From NCBI RefSeq assembly GCF_004798865.1, contig NW_025336114.1, forward strand, positions 3,461,160-3,525,159: DNA of 64,000 nt. Direction: 5' to 3'. The position numbers and the translations under genes were made by a program. Positions 36,484 through 46,807 of the stretch are shown piece after piece. Positions within the stretch are counted from its first letter, which is position 1. Every line of letters starts with the position of its first letter. This DNA comes from Varanus komodoensis (lineage: Eukaryota; Chordata; Lepidosauria; Squamata; Varanidae). The notes under the pieces are model-generated. The model saw only the letters and a program-made list of their open reading frames with translations, was not told the origin of the DNA and searched no databases.

Positions 36484-36535
36484 CCTGGGAAGCTGACTGA
36501 AGCCTTCAAGTACTTTGTGCAAGGAATGGGCTATA
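36484..36535 (+). CDS. NDRG3: NDRG3 coding exon 14 (residues 299-316)
   Basis: Encodes PGKLTEAFKYFVQGMGY, the final helix of the fold. Only 83 nt of intron separate it from exon 13. Acceptor 'tttttag', donor 'ctata|gtaagt', leaving phase 1. Confidence 0.95.
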
Positions 36536-37074
36536 GTAAGTAACAGCAATAATACCTTATTTTGGAAGGACTAAATTATAGCTTACCTACTGTACAGGCC
36601 CCATTAAACTGTACAGCCCCAGTCAGACTTATTTTTTTTCACTTAAGAGTATCCTGCACCATTGGTGACTGTGTGAGTATGTATTGCTGGCCTGGAAGAG
36701 GGTGTCTAACTGTACTTACACATTTGTGTAATGTGTAATGGGCATCACTTCTTGAGCTTTCCCATGTAATCAGGCAGTCAATCCAGATATCTCTTAGCCA
36801 AGCTTTCAGTGAGTTATGACTTGTGGATAATTTATTCTCTGCTCAGAAGATTTGAATTGCAAGAATTTAGGAAGCTGGACAATGAAGGATTGATGGTTTA
36901 CCTTGGCAAATGTGAGTTGCCAGAATCTAGGCTAACGTCAATGTCCTCTGACGATAAAGTGTTAAAGATACAGAAGAGCTGGAAGTGTACACTTGATGCT
37001 CAAGGAACTTACTCTACACATGTCATGGCTACACTAACTGTGTTTCCCATTCCCTCCCTTACCTCTTCTTCCAG
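36536..37074 (+). other. NDRG3 intron 14
   Basis: Unassigned apart from a good pyrimidine tract before the 39-nt cassette exon. Confidence 0.55.
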
Positions 37075-37113
37075 TACCTTATGTCCAGCTCAGTCACTTG
37101 ACCACTGAGTCAG
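37075..37113 (+). CDS. NDRG3: NDRG3 39-nt cassette exon 15 (residues 316-328)
   Basis: A 39-nt exon encoding IPYVQLSHLTTES, with a good acceptor ('cttcttccag') and a gtacct donor. It is in frame and can be skipped in frame. The sequence closely resembles the PYVQLSHLSTESV segment that is alternatively spliced in the paralogue NDRG4. The commonly listed 375-residue human NDRG3, as I recall it, lacks this segment. Use is therefore likely alternative. Confidence 0.82.
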
Positions 37114-37860
37114 GTACCTTCAAATGTGTGTCTTCTTTAGCTATTTTTAGCTATTTTTTCCTTTTCTTGTGCCTTATGCTGCTTATAGCATGACTTTGTA
37201 ACATTCTGCATTTTAGACTGTTTCATTATACACTTTTTGCACTATAATTTTGTTGGAAGTTTAATTTGCACTGGGTTGAGTTTGCATGGTTTGCAGCTCT
37301 GTGATTAACCAGGCTTACTTCTGGCTTTCTGGCTAACTTAAACTATGTCAGGAATCCCTTACACATAGTGGGAAAGAGCATGCCTGCAATATCAGAAGTC
37401 TTCAGCAGTTGTCCATGTTGGGCCTTTAGCATCCTCCCCTTGAATATATACCTGCACTTCATTTTTACATTGTGAGTGGAATTATACATTCAGAAGAACA
37501 TGTTGTTGCCAGACTTGGGTTTTCTTCATACAACAAAGATGACTATGGGAAGGCACTTGAAAGGAAGCACTTGAGGGTGGGAGAGCTGTAAAACAATTGG
37601 GAAATGAGACATGCTTGAGGGAGAATTTGAGGTGCAAAGAAACTTAGGGCCACACAGGTGTCTCCACACACAAATTTCCTCAGCGATCTAGATTAGGAAC
37701 ATCTGCATTTGTTGAGGAAACGCTGTTTTCTCATTCTAGTGGCAACTCCAAATATAGGTGATCTATATCTTACTTGTTTTTCAGTAGTAACTCTTCTTTA
37801 CTGCCAGTTCCTGCCTAGAACATTTTGCAGTAGCTAACAGAATTTTCTTTTTTCTTACAG
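37114..37860 (+). other. NDRG3 intron 15
   Basis: Unassigned. It begins with a tandem 'agctattttt' repeat near 37136-37158, just downstream of the cassette exon, where splicing enhancers might lie. Confidence 0.5.
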
Positions 37861-38039
37861 TGCCATCTGCAAGTATGACAAGGCTGATCCGCTCTCGGAC
37901 CCAGTCATCTTCAAGCGTAGGTTCTGGAGAGAACACCCAAACACGGTCTCCAACCAGCAGTTCAGGAGAGGCAAAAACTGGAATGCCTGAAACAGCTGAT
38001 ATGCATGGCACCCCTCAGACTATGGAAGTATCCTGCTAA
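37861..38039 (+). CDS. NDRG3: NDRG3 last coding exon 16 (residues 329-387 and stop)
   Basis: Encodes the C-terminal tail: VPSASMTRLIRSRTQSSSS at its start and the conserved end TMEVSC, then taa at 38037-38039. The tail is rich in Ser, Thr and Arg and disordered in the family; RSRTxSxSS contains Akt/SGK-type phosphorylation consensus sites. The middle part is poorly conserved against human NDRG3. The acceptor 'tttcttacag' has a strong pyrimidine tract. Confidence 0.95.
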
Positions 38040-40770
38040 GCAAGCTTGTACATCCAGACAATCTGTTTTCTTCCCCTGTGAAGCCATCCAGAATCCAGTG
38101 TTCACCCAGACACGTGGCATTAACAGGTCCTTTTTTCCCACTATAACTTGTGCTTGCCCATCCTGTCTGCCACCTTTTCACCTGTCTGTCTCTTCAGCTT
38201 TACTTCTAGTTATTTTATATAGGCTGAAAAAACACAGGTTGCATACAAATGTGCCCAAAAACAGTAACTGGGCCTACTGAGAGTTATTTTGCAGCAGGGT
38301 GCACCCCGCTTTTCTCCTTGCCTTTGCTCCTATACTGTGCATTCTCAGTGCAACTGCTAACATTCCATTGGTGCTAGCGGAGAGAGTCGTTGTCTATGAA
38401 ATGCCCTTCTTTCTCCTGCTTCCTGTGCTGTTAAACCATATGAGAGTTATGAATCTCCCTGTCTTTTAAAAAGTCAGTAATTTCTGTAGCTTGTGCACTT
38501 AGAACTGCCTTTCTACTTGTGCTTTTGGTGTAGGTTTTTAGGGCTATTGGCTGCAGCTGTTAAAATACCTTTGGGATGAGGGTAAAGAGAACTCAAATGT
38601 TTAAAAATTTCAAGGTTGGATCGTGAAGTCTGGACTGTCCAAACCCTTGAGTGTATCTCAGCATACTGTACAGTTGTAGCTAACCTTGCAGGAGTGCTTA
38701 GGTCTTTTATAGCTGAGATGCAACAACAAAGGTCTTTCTTTGTCTTGATAAAAAATATTTTCTAGCAGAGCTGCTGATGGAAAGATTAAAGCGGGCTGGT
38801 GCCTTTCAGACTACTGTACCAGTACTACTACTGCCATTAATCCCAACCAGCACAGCCACCCTGTTAGCTGGGAATTATGGAAGCTGTAGTCCATACACAT
38901 CTGGAGGGTGTCAGGTTGGTGAAAAGAAAGGGCAAGGCTTCTAATGGGTTTCACTCTCATTAAGGAGGTTGCAGTATTGACCAGAGTAGAAGGAATTTAC
39001 AAACACCAGATATATCTACATTGTAGTGACCTCCTGAGAGACTGATCTGGATACTTTGGATTATTTTTATCACCCTGGGAGAAAGGTCAAGAAACCCTAA
39101 GTCCTAGTTAAACACAATGCCAATATCTTACCACAACTGTTCAGTTACACATAGTTGTGAATCAGTTTCTAAAATCAGACTCAAACTGAAAATTCGGAAA
39201 GCTAGAGTTGAAATGAGCAAGGTGATTGCTGTTAGACAGCAGCCTAGAGTTATGAAGCACTGAAGACTTGAGACTTTTTGTTTTGGACCCAAATGGTAGT
39301 GAAGTGATGTAATAGGTAGACAAACAGTGCAATATCTTGTCAGGAGCAAGTTTTACTGAGTTTAAGTGAGGTTTGTTCCTAAGTGTGTCAGATTGTAGCC
39401 TAAACCTTCCTCATAATTTTGAATTAGTTGGGTTAAATTGTGTTTTAATCTTGCTATAGCAGCTGAACTAGGATGCATTACAATTACAGTGCTAATTCTG
39501 TAAAGGTCTGTTCTATATGCATGGGGGCTTTTCCTGGTTAGGACCAGGTATTTTTACAGCTTCCCTATGCATTACCACATCCCACCAACCAGAAAATTAC
39601 TAAGCTCTTTAAAAAGTCTTACACTGATACTCTGGAAGAGGGATGAAACTAAAACAAAAAGGCTTATTTAGCTCAAGAGCTATTTATAAGGCATACTTTT
39701 GCAATGAATGGGAATAATTTAAGGAGCTGGTCAGCTTAGATTTCAGACCATGTCTTTGAATGAAGCTGTAGGGCATGTGGAGAACCTACAGCTAGTGCTG
39801 AAGCCTTTCCCAAATCAGGTGCATTACTGCAAAAACATGGAGAAAAGGAAATTAAATGGTGTCTGTGATTTATTCTGTTTGCATCATACAGGCCTCTTGA
39901 GCTTATGCAAATACTGGCTAAGGGACTGCTTTGATGTACTGTATATTGTGAAAATGTGCTTGGTTTGCTGCTGCTTTTTTATATTTTTCATTGGCTAATA
40001 TTAAACTCTGTAGTCCCACACAAAACAGTGTCCTTGGTAGAAATGGGAAGTTCTGCCCTGGGAGCTAGTAATTTCCAAGACCAAACTGTTCCCTTGAAAT
40101 TAAAAGGCAGTTGCTTTTTTGATTTTGACTGGGTTACAGAAGACTAGTTCATATGTAACCTCCACCCCCCGGGGCTGTTGGGTGGGGGGGGGGCGGGCAA
40201 GCAGGAGAGAGCAGGTCTGCTGCCTGCAACACATCAGCCATTTCTGCTTTTAATCAACAATCTGTGACCGGCCCATTTGTAGGTTAGGTGTAATGCACAG
40301 GTACCAAGTGCTCAAAGTTAACAAACCATGTGTTAACTGTTGGGCTCTTTAGCCACCAAACATCTCACTGTTCTGGGTTCACACATCATATTCAATGGCC
40401 TGTGAAATAGGCTGATTGTAGATTTAAAGCAGATGTAACAGTTGCACAGGAGGCATCACAGCTGCCTTCTCCTGCTCATGCACAATGCATGGATTATTTA
40501 AATGATGAACTGTCCTTAGGCGGAAACTATGTTGAAGTGTGTGATTTATTAGGGAGAGAGCTGTGGATAGGAATGAATATGCACAGTTGACTTGTTCCTG
40601 ACTTTGGCAGAATATCTGCTTTTCAGTGTTGCACATTGGCTCATGGGGCCAAATTCTTTGGGTGATCAGCTGTGATTCAGGCAGGAGATGGGACTGGGAG
40701 ATTCTGCCTGAGAGGAAAGATTCATACTGGTTAAATAAAGCTATAATAAAGTCATTGTTAACTTGGCTGT
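38040..40770 (+). other. NDRG3: NDRG3 3' untranslated region (inferred)
   Basis: From the stop codon to the first strong polyadenylation context. It has no ORF of note. It contains a fragment of a dispersed repeat at about 38815-38910 and a C/G-rich spot at 40162-40200 with a run of G. The 2.7-kb length is an inference from the poly(A) signal position. An earlier end cannot be excluded. Confidence 0.65.
38815..38910 (+). repeat. Dispersed repeat fragment
   Basis: Contains 'attaatcccaaccagcacag' and 'ggaagctgtagtccataca' with 'atctggagggtgtcaggttg', a widespread reptile repeat whose family I cannot name with certainty. A second copy is at 53866-53970. Confidence 0.55.
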
Positions 40771-40775
40771 GTGTG
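40734..40775 (+). promoter_or_regulatory. NDRG3: NDRG3 poly(A) signals and GU-rich element
   Basis: Two AATAAA hexamers at 40734-40739 and 40745-40750 are followed by 'tggctgtgtgtgtgattt', a typical GU-rich downstream element, at about 40765-40780. The combination points to a cleavage site near 40765. Confidence 0.7.
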
Positions 40776-40904
40776 TGATTTCCATTAAGAGTTTTCCAAG
40801 TGTGCATCCATTTTTAGAGTACAGGACCATGCTTTATGATCAAAGAGTTCCCAAATAAGTTTGATTCTCCAATCATAGGACATTGTAAGGATAGACAGCA
40901 CAGC

Positions 40905-41960
40905 ACTGGCTTCAACTGGCAACCAGTGTATATATAAAATAGGTGTTACATGAGTTCATGAGCTGCTATTTGTCACCAGACAACATCCTTTTTATTTTGG
41001 ACCAGGTGAATTCTCTGAACTGCCTTCAAAGGGAGCCCTACATAAAGTGCATTACATCCAGTTGGAATGTTATCAAAGCATAAGCAGCTGTGGTCAGGCT
41101 CTGTCTATCCAGATATGGCTGTAGTTGTATTTGCCACAGCTGAAAAAAGGCACTCCTATTTACTGAGGCCACCTGGGAGTCCAATGATAGTTTGGGTCCA
41201 GAAGCACCCCCAAGCTGCAGACCCTCTCCTTTAGGGGAAGTGTGGCCCATGCAAGACAGAGCAATATCTACCCAACCTGTCAGACAGATGGTCAAGCCAC
41301 AGCATTTCTGCCCTGTCTGGGCTGAGTTTCAGTTTATCGGACCTTGTCCAGCCCATTATCAAACTCAGACACCAGTTCCACATAGAGACCACCTTGCCTG
41401 GATTAGATGTAAGAAAGAGATGTAAGAGGCATATTGCTGACACCTCAGCCCAAACCTCTGGATGACCTCTTCCAGCCATTTCATGTACATGAAATGGTGT
41501 AATTGCTATGAGGCAAAGTAACTATCTCCAGCAGCACCTTTTGGACACTGTCAGCCAGTGAGAAGCAGAACTAGTGCAAGGCTGTGCCTGCACCCCCTAA
41601 CCCAGCCAACCTCTCCAGAAGGATGCAATGGTCAATGGTGCTGAAAGCCACTGAGAGGTCTAGAAGAATCAACAGGGTCACACACCATCTGTCTTTCTCC
41701 CAGCAAAGGTCATTGTACAGATTAACCAAGGCAGTCTCCATCCCAAACCCCAACTTGACACCCAATTGAAATGGGTCCAGATAATCTGTCTCCTGCAAGA
41801 GTGCTTGGAGCCACCCAGCCATCACCCACTCTAACACCTGGCTCAAAAAGGGAATGTTCACTATTGTTCAGTAGTTGGCAACTATCCCTGGATCCAGGTT
41901 TGGCTTTTTGTCATTTCAGTAGGTTTGCTACAATTCCCCAGTGTTCTTTCCCTTACTGGG
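40905..41960 (-). mobile_element. L2-type LINE fragment, reverse
   Basis: The minus strand encodes RT blocks of L2: WVMAGWLQALLQETDYLDPF, VTLLILLDLSVAFSTIDHCI (catalytic Asp of motif A present) and the C-terminal 'ctggttgccagttgaagcca' type sequence at the left end. It is broken by stops and frameshifts. It matches the longer copy at 59705-61340 and lies just downstream of the NDRG3 poly(A) site. Confidence 0.88.
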
Positions 41961-41964
41961 TCCA

Positions 41965-44092
41965 ACAGGGTCCTCTCTGTTAGGGACTCTGTGCACTGTG
42001 TTCATCAAAGTGGCAATGTTGAGTTGAGAAGGAACTGAAGCAAGATAGAGGAGGAGTAGAAGCAATGGGTAGGTTGGAGAGTGGGTATTGGCTGAAAAGT
42101 AGGAGGAAAATTTTGATGACAGTTCAACCAATTATCTGGAATCTTGTTGGGCTTTCTGTTTCAAGAGCTATCCAAACAGAGGCTGGACAGCATCTGTTAA
42201 GGGTACTGCAGCTCTGAATTTCCTTCTTCAAGAAGGTGATTAGATTAAAAGCCTATAATCCCACTCTGTGGAATGTAACATAACAAGCAGCCTTACCCAG
42301 CCTTATCCATCTAGCCCAATATCATTTAACATGACTAGCAACATTTCTCCATCAAATCAGGCGTGAGTTTTTCTAACACTATCAAGGATTACTACTAAGG
42401 ATTAAACTTGGTACCTTGTAAAGTATGTGCTCTGAAGTATGGAGAGAGCTACAACCTCTATGGAGTCATGTGTAAATGAAGAACTGGAGTGTTCTTCCCA
42501 ACGCCCATGATGATTCACACTTTCAACATGGAATCATTCCCCCTATTGGTAGTTTGGGCATCCTGTTTGTGTATACACCCTACATGGCAAAGTGCAGAGG
42601 GGGATAGAACCAAAGTAGATTTCTACAGATGGGAAAAGTCCTGCTTTAAAAATATTTCCCTCACTCAAAAACTGCCAAGGTCAAAGACTGCACAATACCT
42701 TCATATATCAAACAGCAGCAACATATAGGTGTGAGCCTTTGCCTACCTGAACTGGCATTTAGCCTCGGACGTGTTGTGAGACATGCAGCTACCACAGACC
42801 TTTACTTTGTTGAACTGAAATACATCTCATGGGAGTGTGTGGCGTCAGAGGTTTGGAGTTTCTTTGTCATGCATTTACCAATTCATCAGAATTATTCCTT
42901 CAGTTCTAGGATCACTGTTTCATCTGTCAACACAGTGGTAGACAAATATGCCAACACATTTTTAGTGTAGGAAGGGGGACATTCTTATACCATTTTTCTT
43001 TGAACTCCCACATAATCTTTGAGTGCTGCCTATAGACTCTAATGTTGCTTAGATCCTATAAGTTCTCCTTTGTATAGATTATGCATATGATTACACTGTT
43101 GAAAAATGCCACTTGGTCCTAGTGATTTTTAAAGTTAGACCTCTCGACTCTTGGTGTAGCAATATGATCATTTGTTACTGGTTGGTCCCTGGTCTAGTGC
43201 TAATCTGAAGTGCTTTATGAGGAACTCCAAATACAGTGAAAAACAAGTGCCTATGGAAAATGTTCATAACCTATACCAGTCATGCTGTTGTTTTCTATGG
43301 GACAAATGAAACTGCACAGACTACATAACTACATTTTCTGGTAAAAGAATTATTTGAAAATAACAGAATAAAACATTATTGCACTGGCAAGTCTAGTGGG
43401 ATTCAGATGTCAAAGAAATCTGCATTTCTAGGATTTACAAGGAGATGAGGCATGACCTGCAAAAGCAGGAAATGGGTTAATGCCACTGAGCTCTGGCTCC
43501 ACCTTGTTTCCATCCACTGCTGCTGGCTGTCTGCCTTTGAGATGGTGTTTATGCACACCCAGACATACAGTGCCACACAGCATGAGATGATGGTAGTGAG
43601 ATGGATCTGTAGTACGTGTTACTGAATGGGGCACATGAAGCACGCAAAGCCCACTTTCTGAATTATTGGTGTCTGTGTATACTATAAGTCTTGGTCTCCT
43701 GGAAGTTTGAAGCCTCCTGCACAACCTGGTCTGCTTTACAGGAGCATATTTAGGATAGACTATGACAGCCATCTGTTTTTCTGTGAAGAAGAAACTTGTC
43801 ACACTAACCACTTTTCCATTTACGTCAGAGGAAACTTTGCAGTTTGTGGCTTCTCAAGTTTTAGCCCTTCATAAGAACATACATTCTAGCCATAACAGCT
43901 GCATAAACAGGGTACTGGATAGTGTGATACTTCCGGAGAGCAAGGCCAAGATAATTCTCCCACTTGGTTGTTTGCTGCACCAAAGCACTGTTGCCTGGAA
44001 GACCCTGCTGCAAGAAATCCAAGCCACTAAAGAGCAGTGAATGAATGCAGAGTTTACTCAGGTGCGTCTACATCCTTGGACACTCCTTTATA
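41965..44092 (+). other. Intergenic, mostly unassigned
   Basis: A possible CR1-type 3' end lies near 42155-42240 ('aacagaggctggacagcatc') and a reverse SINE near 42300-42440. ORFs at 43428-43811 (-) and 43762-44040 (+) overlap on opposite strands and have no recognisable domain. Confidence 0.5.
42300..42440 (-). repeat. tRNA-derived SINE, degenerate
   Basis: Reversed pattern 'atccatctagcccaatatca' ... 'aggattaaacttggtacctt' ... 'gtatgtgctctga', the same type as 3415-3530. Confidence 0.55.
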
Positions 44093-44332
44093 GTTTGGTG
44101 TAGTGTTTAAGAGAATGGGTCTGGGTCAGGCAATCTGGGTTCTAGTCCCCACTCGGCCATGGAGCCAACTGGATGACTTTGGGTGAGGCACAGATTCAGC
44201 CTAACCTACTTCACAGGATGGTTGTTTTGGGGAGAAGATTGAGAGCAGGAGGAGGAGGATGGCGTAAGTTGTTTTGAGTCCTTTTAAAAAGAAAAAGGTG
44301 GGATATAATCTAATAAATGAATAAAATATTGA
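44093..44332 (+). mobile_element. tRNA-derived SINE, forward, with A and B boxes
   Basis: RNA polymerase III promoter: A box TGGTGTAGTGTTTAAGAG at 44096-44113 and B box GGTTCTAGTCC at 44138-44148. The body follows ('ccatggagccaactggatga', 'ttgagtcctttttaaaa'-like tail) and ends in 'aataaatgaataaa'. It is the best-preserved SINE in the window. Confidence 0.82.
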
Positions 44333-46424
44333 AAGCATAGTCCCAGATTTCTGTTGGCACATACCTACATGTCGAGATGCAATCTAGCATCCTATCTAGA
44401 ATATAATAGACTATATAAATAATAGACTGGGCAGTTAGGATTGGAATCTTTCCTGCCAACCATTCTCAGGGCTCTTGTTTTATAGAAGATTTTCTTTACT
44501 GTCAGCTCCAGCAACATCTCATTTTCATTTCTGAAGACCCTATTTAGCTGTCAACTTCGCTGCCGGGTGAGTGATGCCCACTATAATTCTGAAAGTAGGA
44601 TGAATGGTACTTCAGCTAGAGACCCATCATGATGATTTTTATATGTGGCAGGCAAAAGAGCTACACAATAGCATGAAAGTGCATGAACTGTAGCCACTGT
44701 CACTACATTTCCAAGAGGAAGCTTAAAGTGCAATTGGGGAAGGACAAGAGGAATTGGCAAATTCGCTAGTGGCAGAAGTTAGACAGCAACGAGGCGAAAT
44801 TAGATCATGAAACATTTGTTGAAGTAGATCTCAAAGTGGGGTGTAGGTGAGCAGGCACATGGTTGATGAGGGTTGAACTTTTCCAGCATGAAGACTGCAT
44901 CGTGAAAGCACAGAGGTGCGGTTAATAGAGAAAAGCCACCACAAGGCTTTGGTCTGTTTACAGGAAACCAACACTGAGCTTTATTTCAGTTATTTTTTCC
45001 AGTCATAGGAGTGAATAGAAACATTCTCAGTCAGCAGAGCTCATTCCCAGAACTTAGGTTTCTTGTTCATTTTTATAATCCATGTATTATTTAATTCACT
45101 TCCTAACCCTTTTCTTCTTGCAAGAAGCCCAAAGCAATCTATGCAGTCTTTATGTTCATTTTATCATCACAAAAAACCTGTAGGTAGGTCCAAAATCAGA
45201 GAATGACCTAAAGCCACTCAGCTTCATGGCCAGCTTAGAACTAGAACCTGGATCTCCTCATATCCAGTTGTATACTCTGACCATAGTGCCATAGCATCTT
45301 TCATTGAACTGTATAAACATATTAATCACGGAGAAAACATTTATGAGCAGAACTTTTTACCCAAAGTGAACACCCAAATGGTGTTAGTCTCATGTCTTTC
45401 AGGTTGAACCATGAATTTCAAAAACTTCAGTTGCCTCTTTAGAAAGAGGATATATTAGTGCATTCTTTGGTGGCCTAGCATATAAAATATATACACAAAG
45501 ACTTATATACATATTTTACAGTTCACACCTCTCACAATTTGCTACACAAAACAGTGGTATCCCCACCTACAATTAACATATTTTAACACATTTAGTGAGA
45601 TGTACAGTGAAGCACACAAACTTGCAAAAGTCAAGACTCAGCTGTATAACTTGTGCAGATTTGATTATTCATGAGTTCGATTATTCAATAATTCAATGGG
45701 GAATTCTTTTGGAGTTTTGCAGCCTACTGTGGAAAACTGTCATCACCATAGAAAGAGAGGAAGTGAAAGGAGAGAGAGGGAGGGTCTCTAAGCATGCCTA
45801 CTTGCTCCCCCATTCAGTGAAAGGGGAGGTGGGAAATAAGAACATAAGAATGTAATAAATGAAGAAGAGGAACACTGCTTGTCTAAGCAAGGTCTAAGAG
45901 AGCGAGAGAAGCAATGCAGTACACATACAGTCAACAGTAGTAAGAGTTAAGGTTGGGGAGCAGGCTAGAGATTTTTCTAGCTTTTCCACTTTCATGGCAG
46001 TTCTGTGCCTTTAACACACACAAATGTGGAGGACCAATTGGACACATAAAAACTCTGGCATCAATCTATGGACCTTGCCAGGCCCAAACTACAAATAAGT
46101 GCACGCCAAAGGGTGAATATATTGCAATAGCATGAAACTGAAAGGGGGCCTGACGTAGCACCACTAGGAGCATGTGTCTGCAGCAGGGGCAAGTAACCAC
46201 TCTGATCCCGACAGCTCACTTGCAAAAATAGAACCAACACTTCCACCCAGATTAAAGAATACAGTATACAAGGTGAAAGCCCACCACTCTGACATACACC
46301 AAGGTGGACCAGAAGTCCGTGAGAAACAGAAGCTCTTCCTACAAGAATCCACAAACTGCCTGTAAGGGCTGAAAGGCTTGGATCCTTCTTTGAATATTTC
46401 CCTGCACTCACTGTAGCATTGCAG
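44333..46424 (+). other. Intergenic; one SINE, otherwise unassigned
   Basis: A reverse SINE fragment lies near 45110-45300. AT-rich sequence occurs near 45480-45530. No gene recognised. Confidence 0.5.
45110..45300 (-). repeat. tRNA-derived SINE fragment
   Basis: Reversed body: 'gcccaaagcaatctatgcag', 'cctgtaggtaggtccaaaat', 'gccactcagcttcatggcc', 'agaacctggatctcctcata'. Decayed. Confidence 0.6.
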
Positions 46425-46585
46425 TTCTTCGTCATGGCCTCTGTGCATCACACACACGGGTGCTGTGCCAGCGCAGTGCCTAAGGCCGGAAACATTAGAA
46501 AGCTAATGGTTTTTGATGGGAAAATTCTGCTCCCCTCCTCCTCAATACTATATATAGAGTGGAGTGTCCGGCATTTTCCCAGTCT
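46425..46585 (+). repeat. DIRS B left inverted terminal repeat
   Basis: Begins 'ttcttcgtcatggcctctgt', includes a TATA-like 'actatatatagagtgg', and is repeated inverted at about 53200-53355. Confidence 0.87.
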
Positions 46586-46807
46586 TTTGCAACCACCGTT
46601 CGCTGTGCCTCGTACCTGTTTGCTCTTGCAGTATTGCTCTCTTTGTTCCCTGTTCTTGCTAGTTGTTCTTGTTAATTGTTAATCGTTCTCCTATAGTTCC
46701 AAGTTTTCCTTCCTTGTTCAATTATCTCTCTTGTTCCTCGTTCGCTAAAAAAAATAATAATAATCTTTCCCTCTTTGCTATCTTCTCCCTTTCTAGTTTC
46801 CTTTCCG

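Larger units (their letters stand above)
2543..40770 (+). other. NDRG3: NDRG3 gene (transcribed span seen in window)
   Basis: N-myc downstream-regulated family member 3, a cytoplasmic protein with an alpha/beta-hydrolase fold that lacks a working hydrolase triad. In mammals NDRG3 is reported as an oxygen-regulated, lactate-binding protein that promotes Raf-ERK signalling in hypoxia. Sixteen coding exons were joined by eye; every junction is in phase and the joined product is 387 residues (374 without the 39-nt exon at 37075-37113). Numbering matches human NDRG3 exactly up to residue 315, so reported human sites can be placed: Asp62 (exon 3), Gly138/Ala139 (exon 6), Tyr229 (exon 9) and Pro294, the reported PHD2 hydroxylation site (exon 13). 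All are present. The N-terminus MEELQDVQLTEIKPLLNDK identifies NDRG3 rather than NDRG1, 2 or 4. Upstream non-coding exon(s) and the promoter were not identified and may lie before the window. Confidence 0.96.

Noticed and set aside
2590-38039. NDRG1, NDRG2 or NDRG4 as identity of the first gene
   Set aside because: The N-terminus, the THLSLKTIIG and [12 protein letters not shown] blocks and the SLA2 neighbour all fit NDRG3; only the 39-nt exon is NDRG4-like.
43428-44040. Two overlapping ORFs on opposite strands in the intergenic region
   Set aside because: No domain, no splice or promoter context, and no resemblance to a known protein.
44096-44150. Stand-alone tRNA gene
   Set aside because: A and B boxes are present but there is no cloverleaf or discriminator end; it is the head of a SINE.
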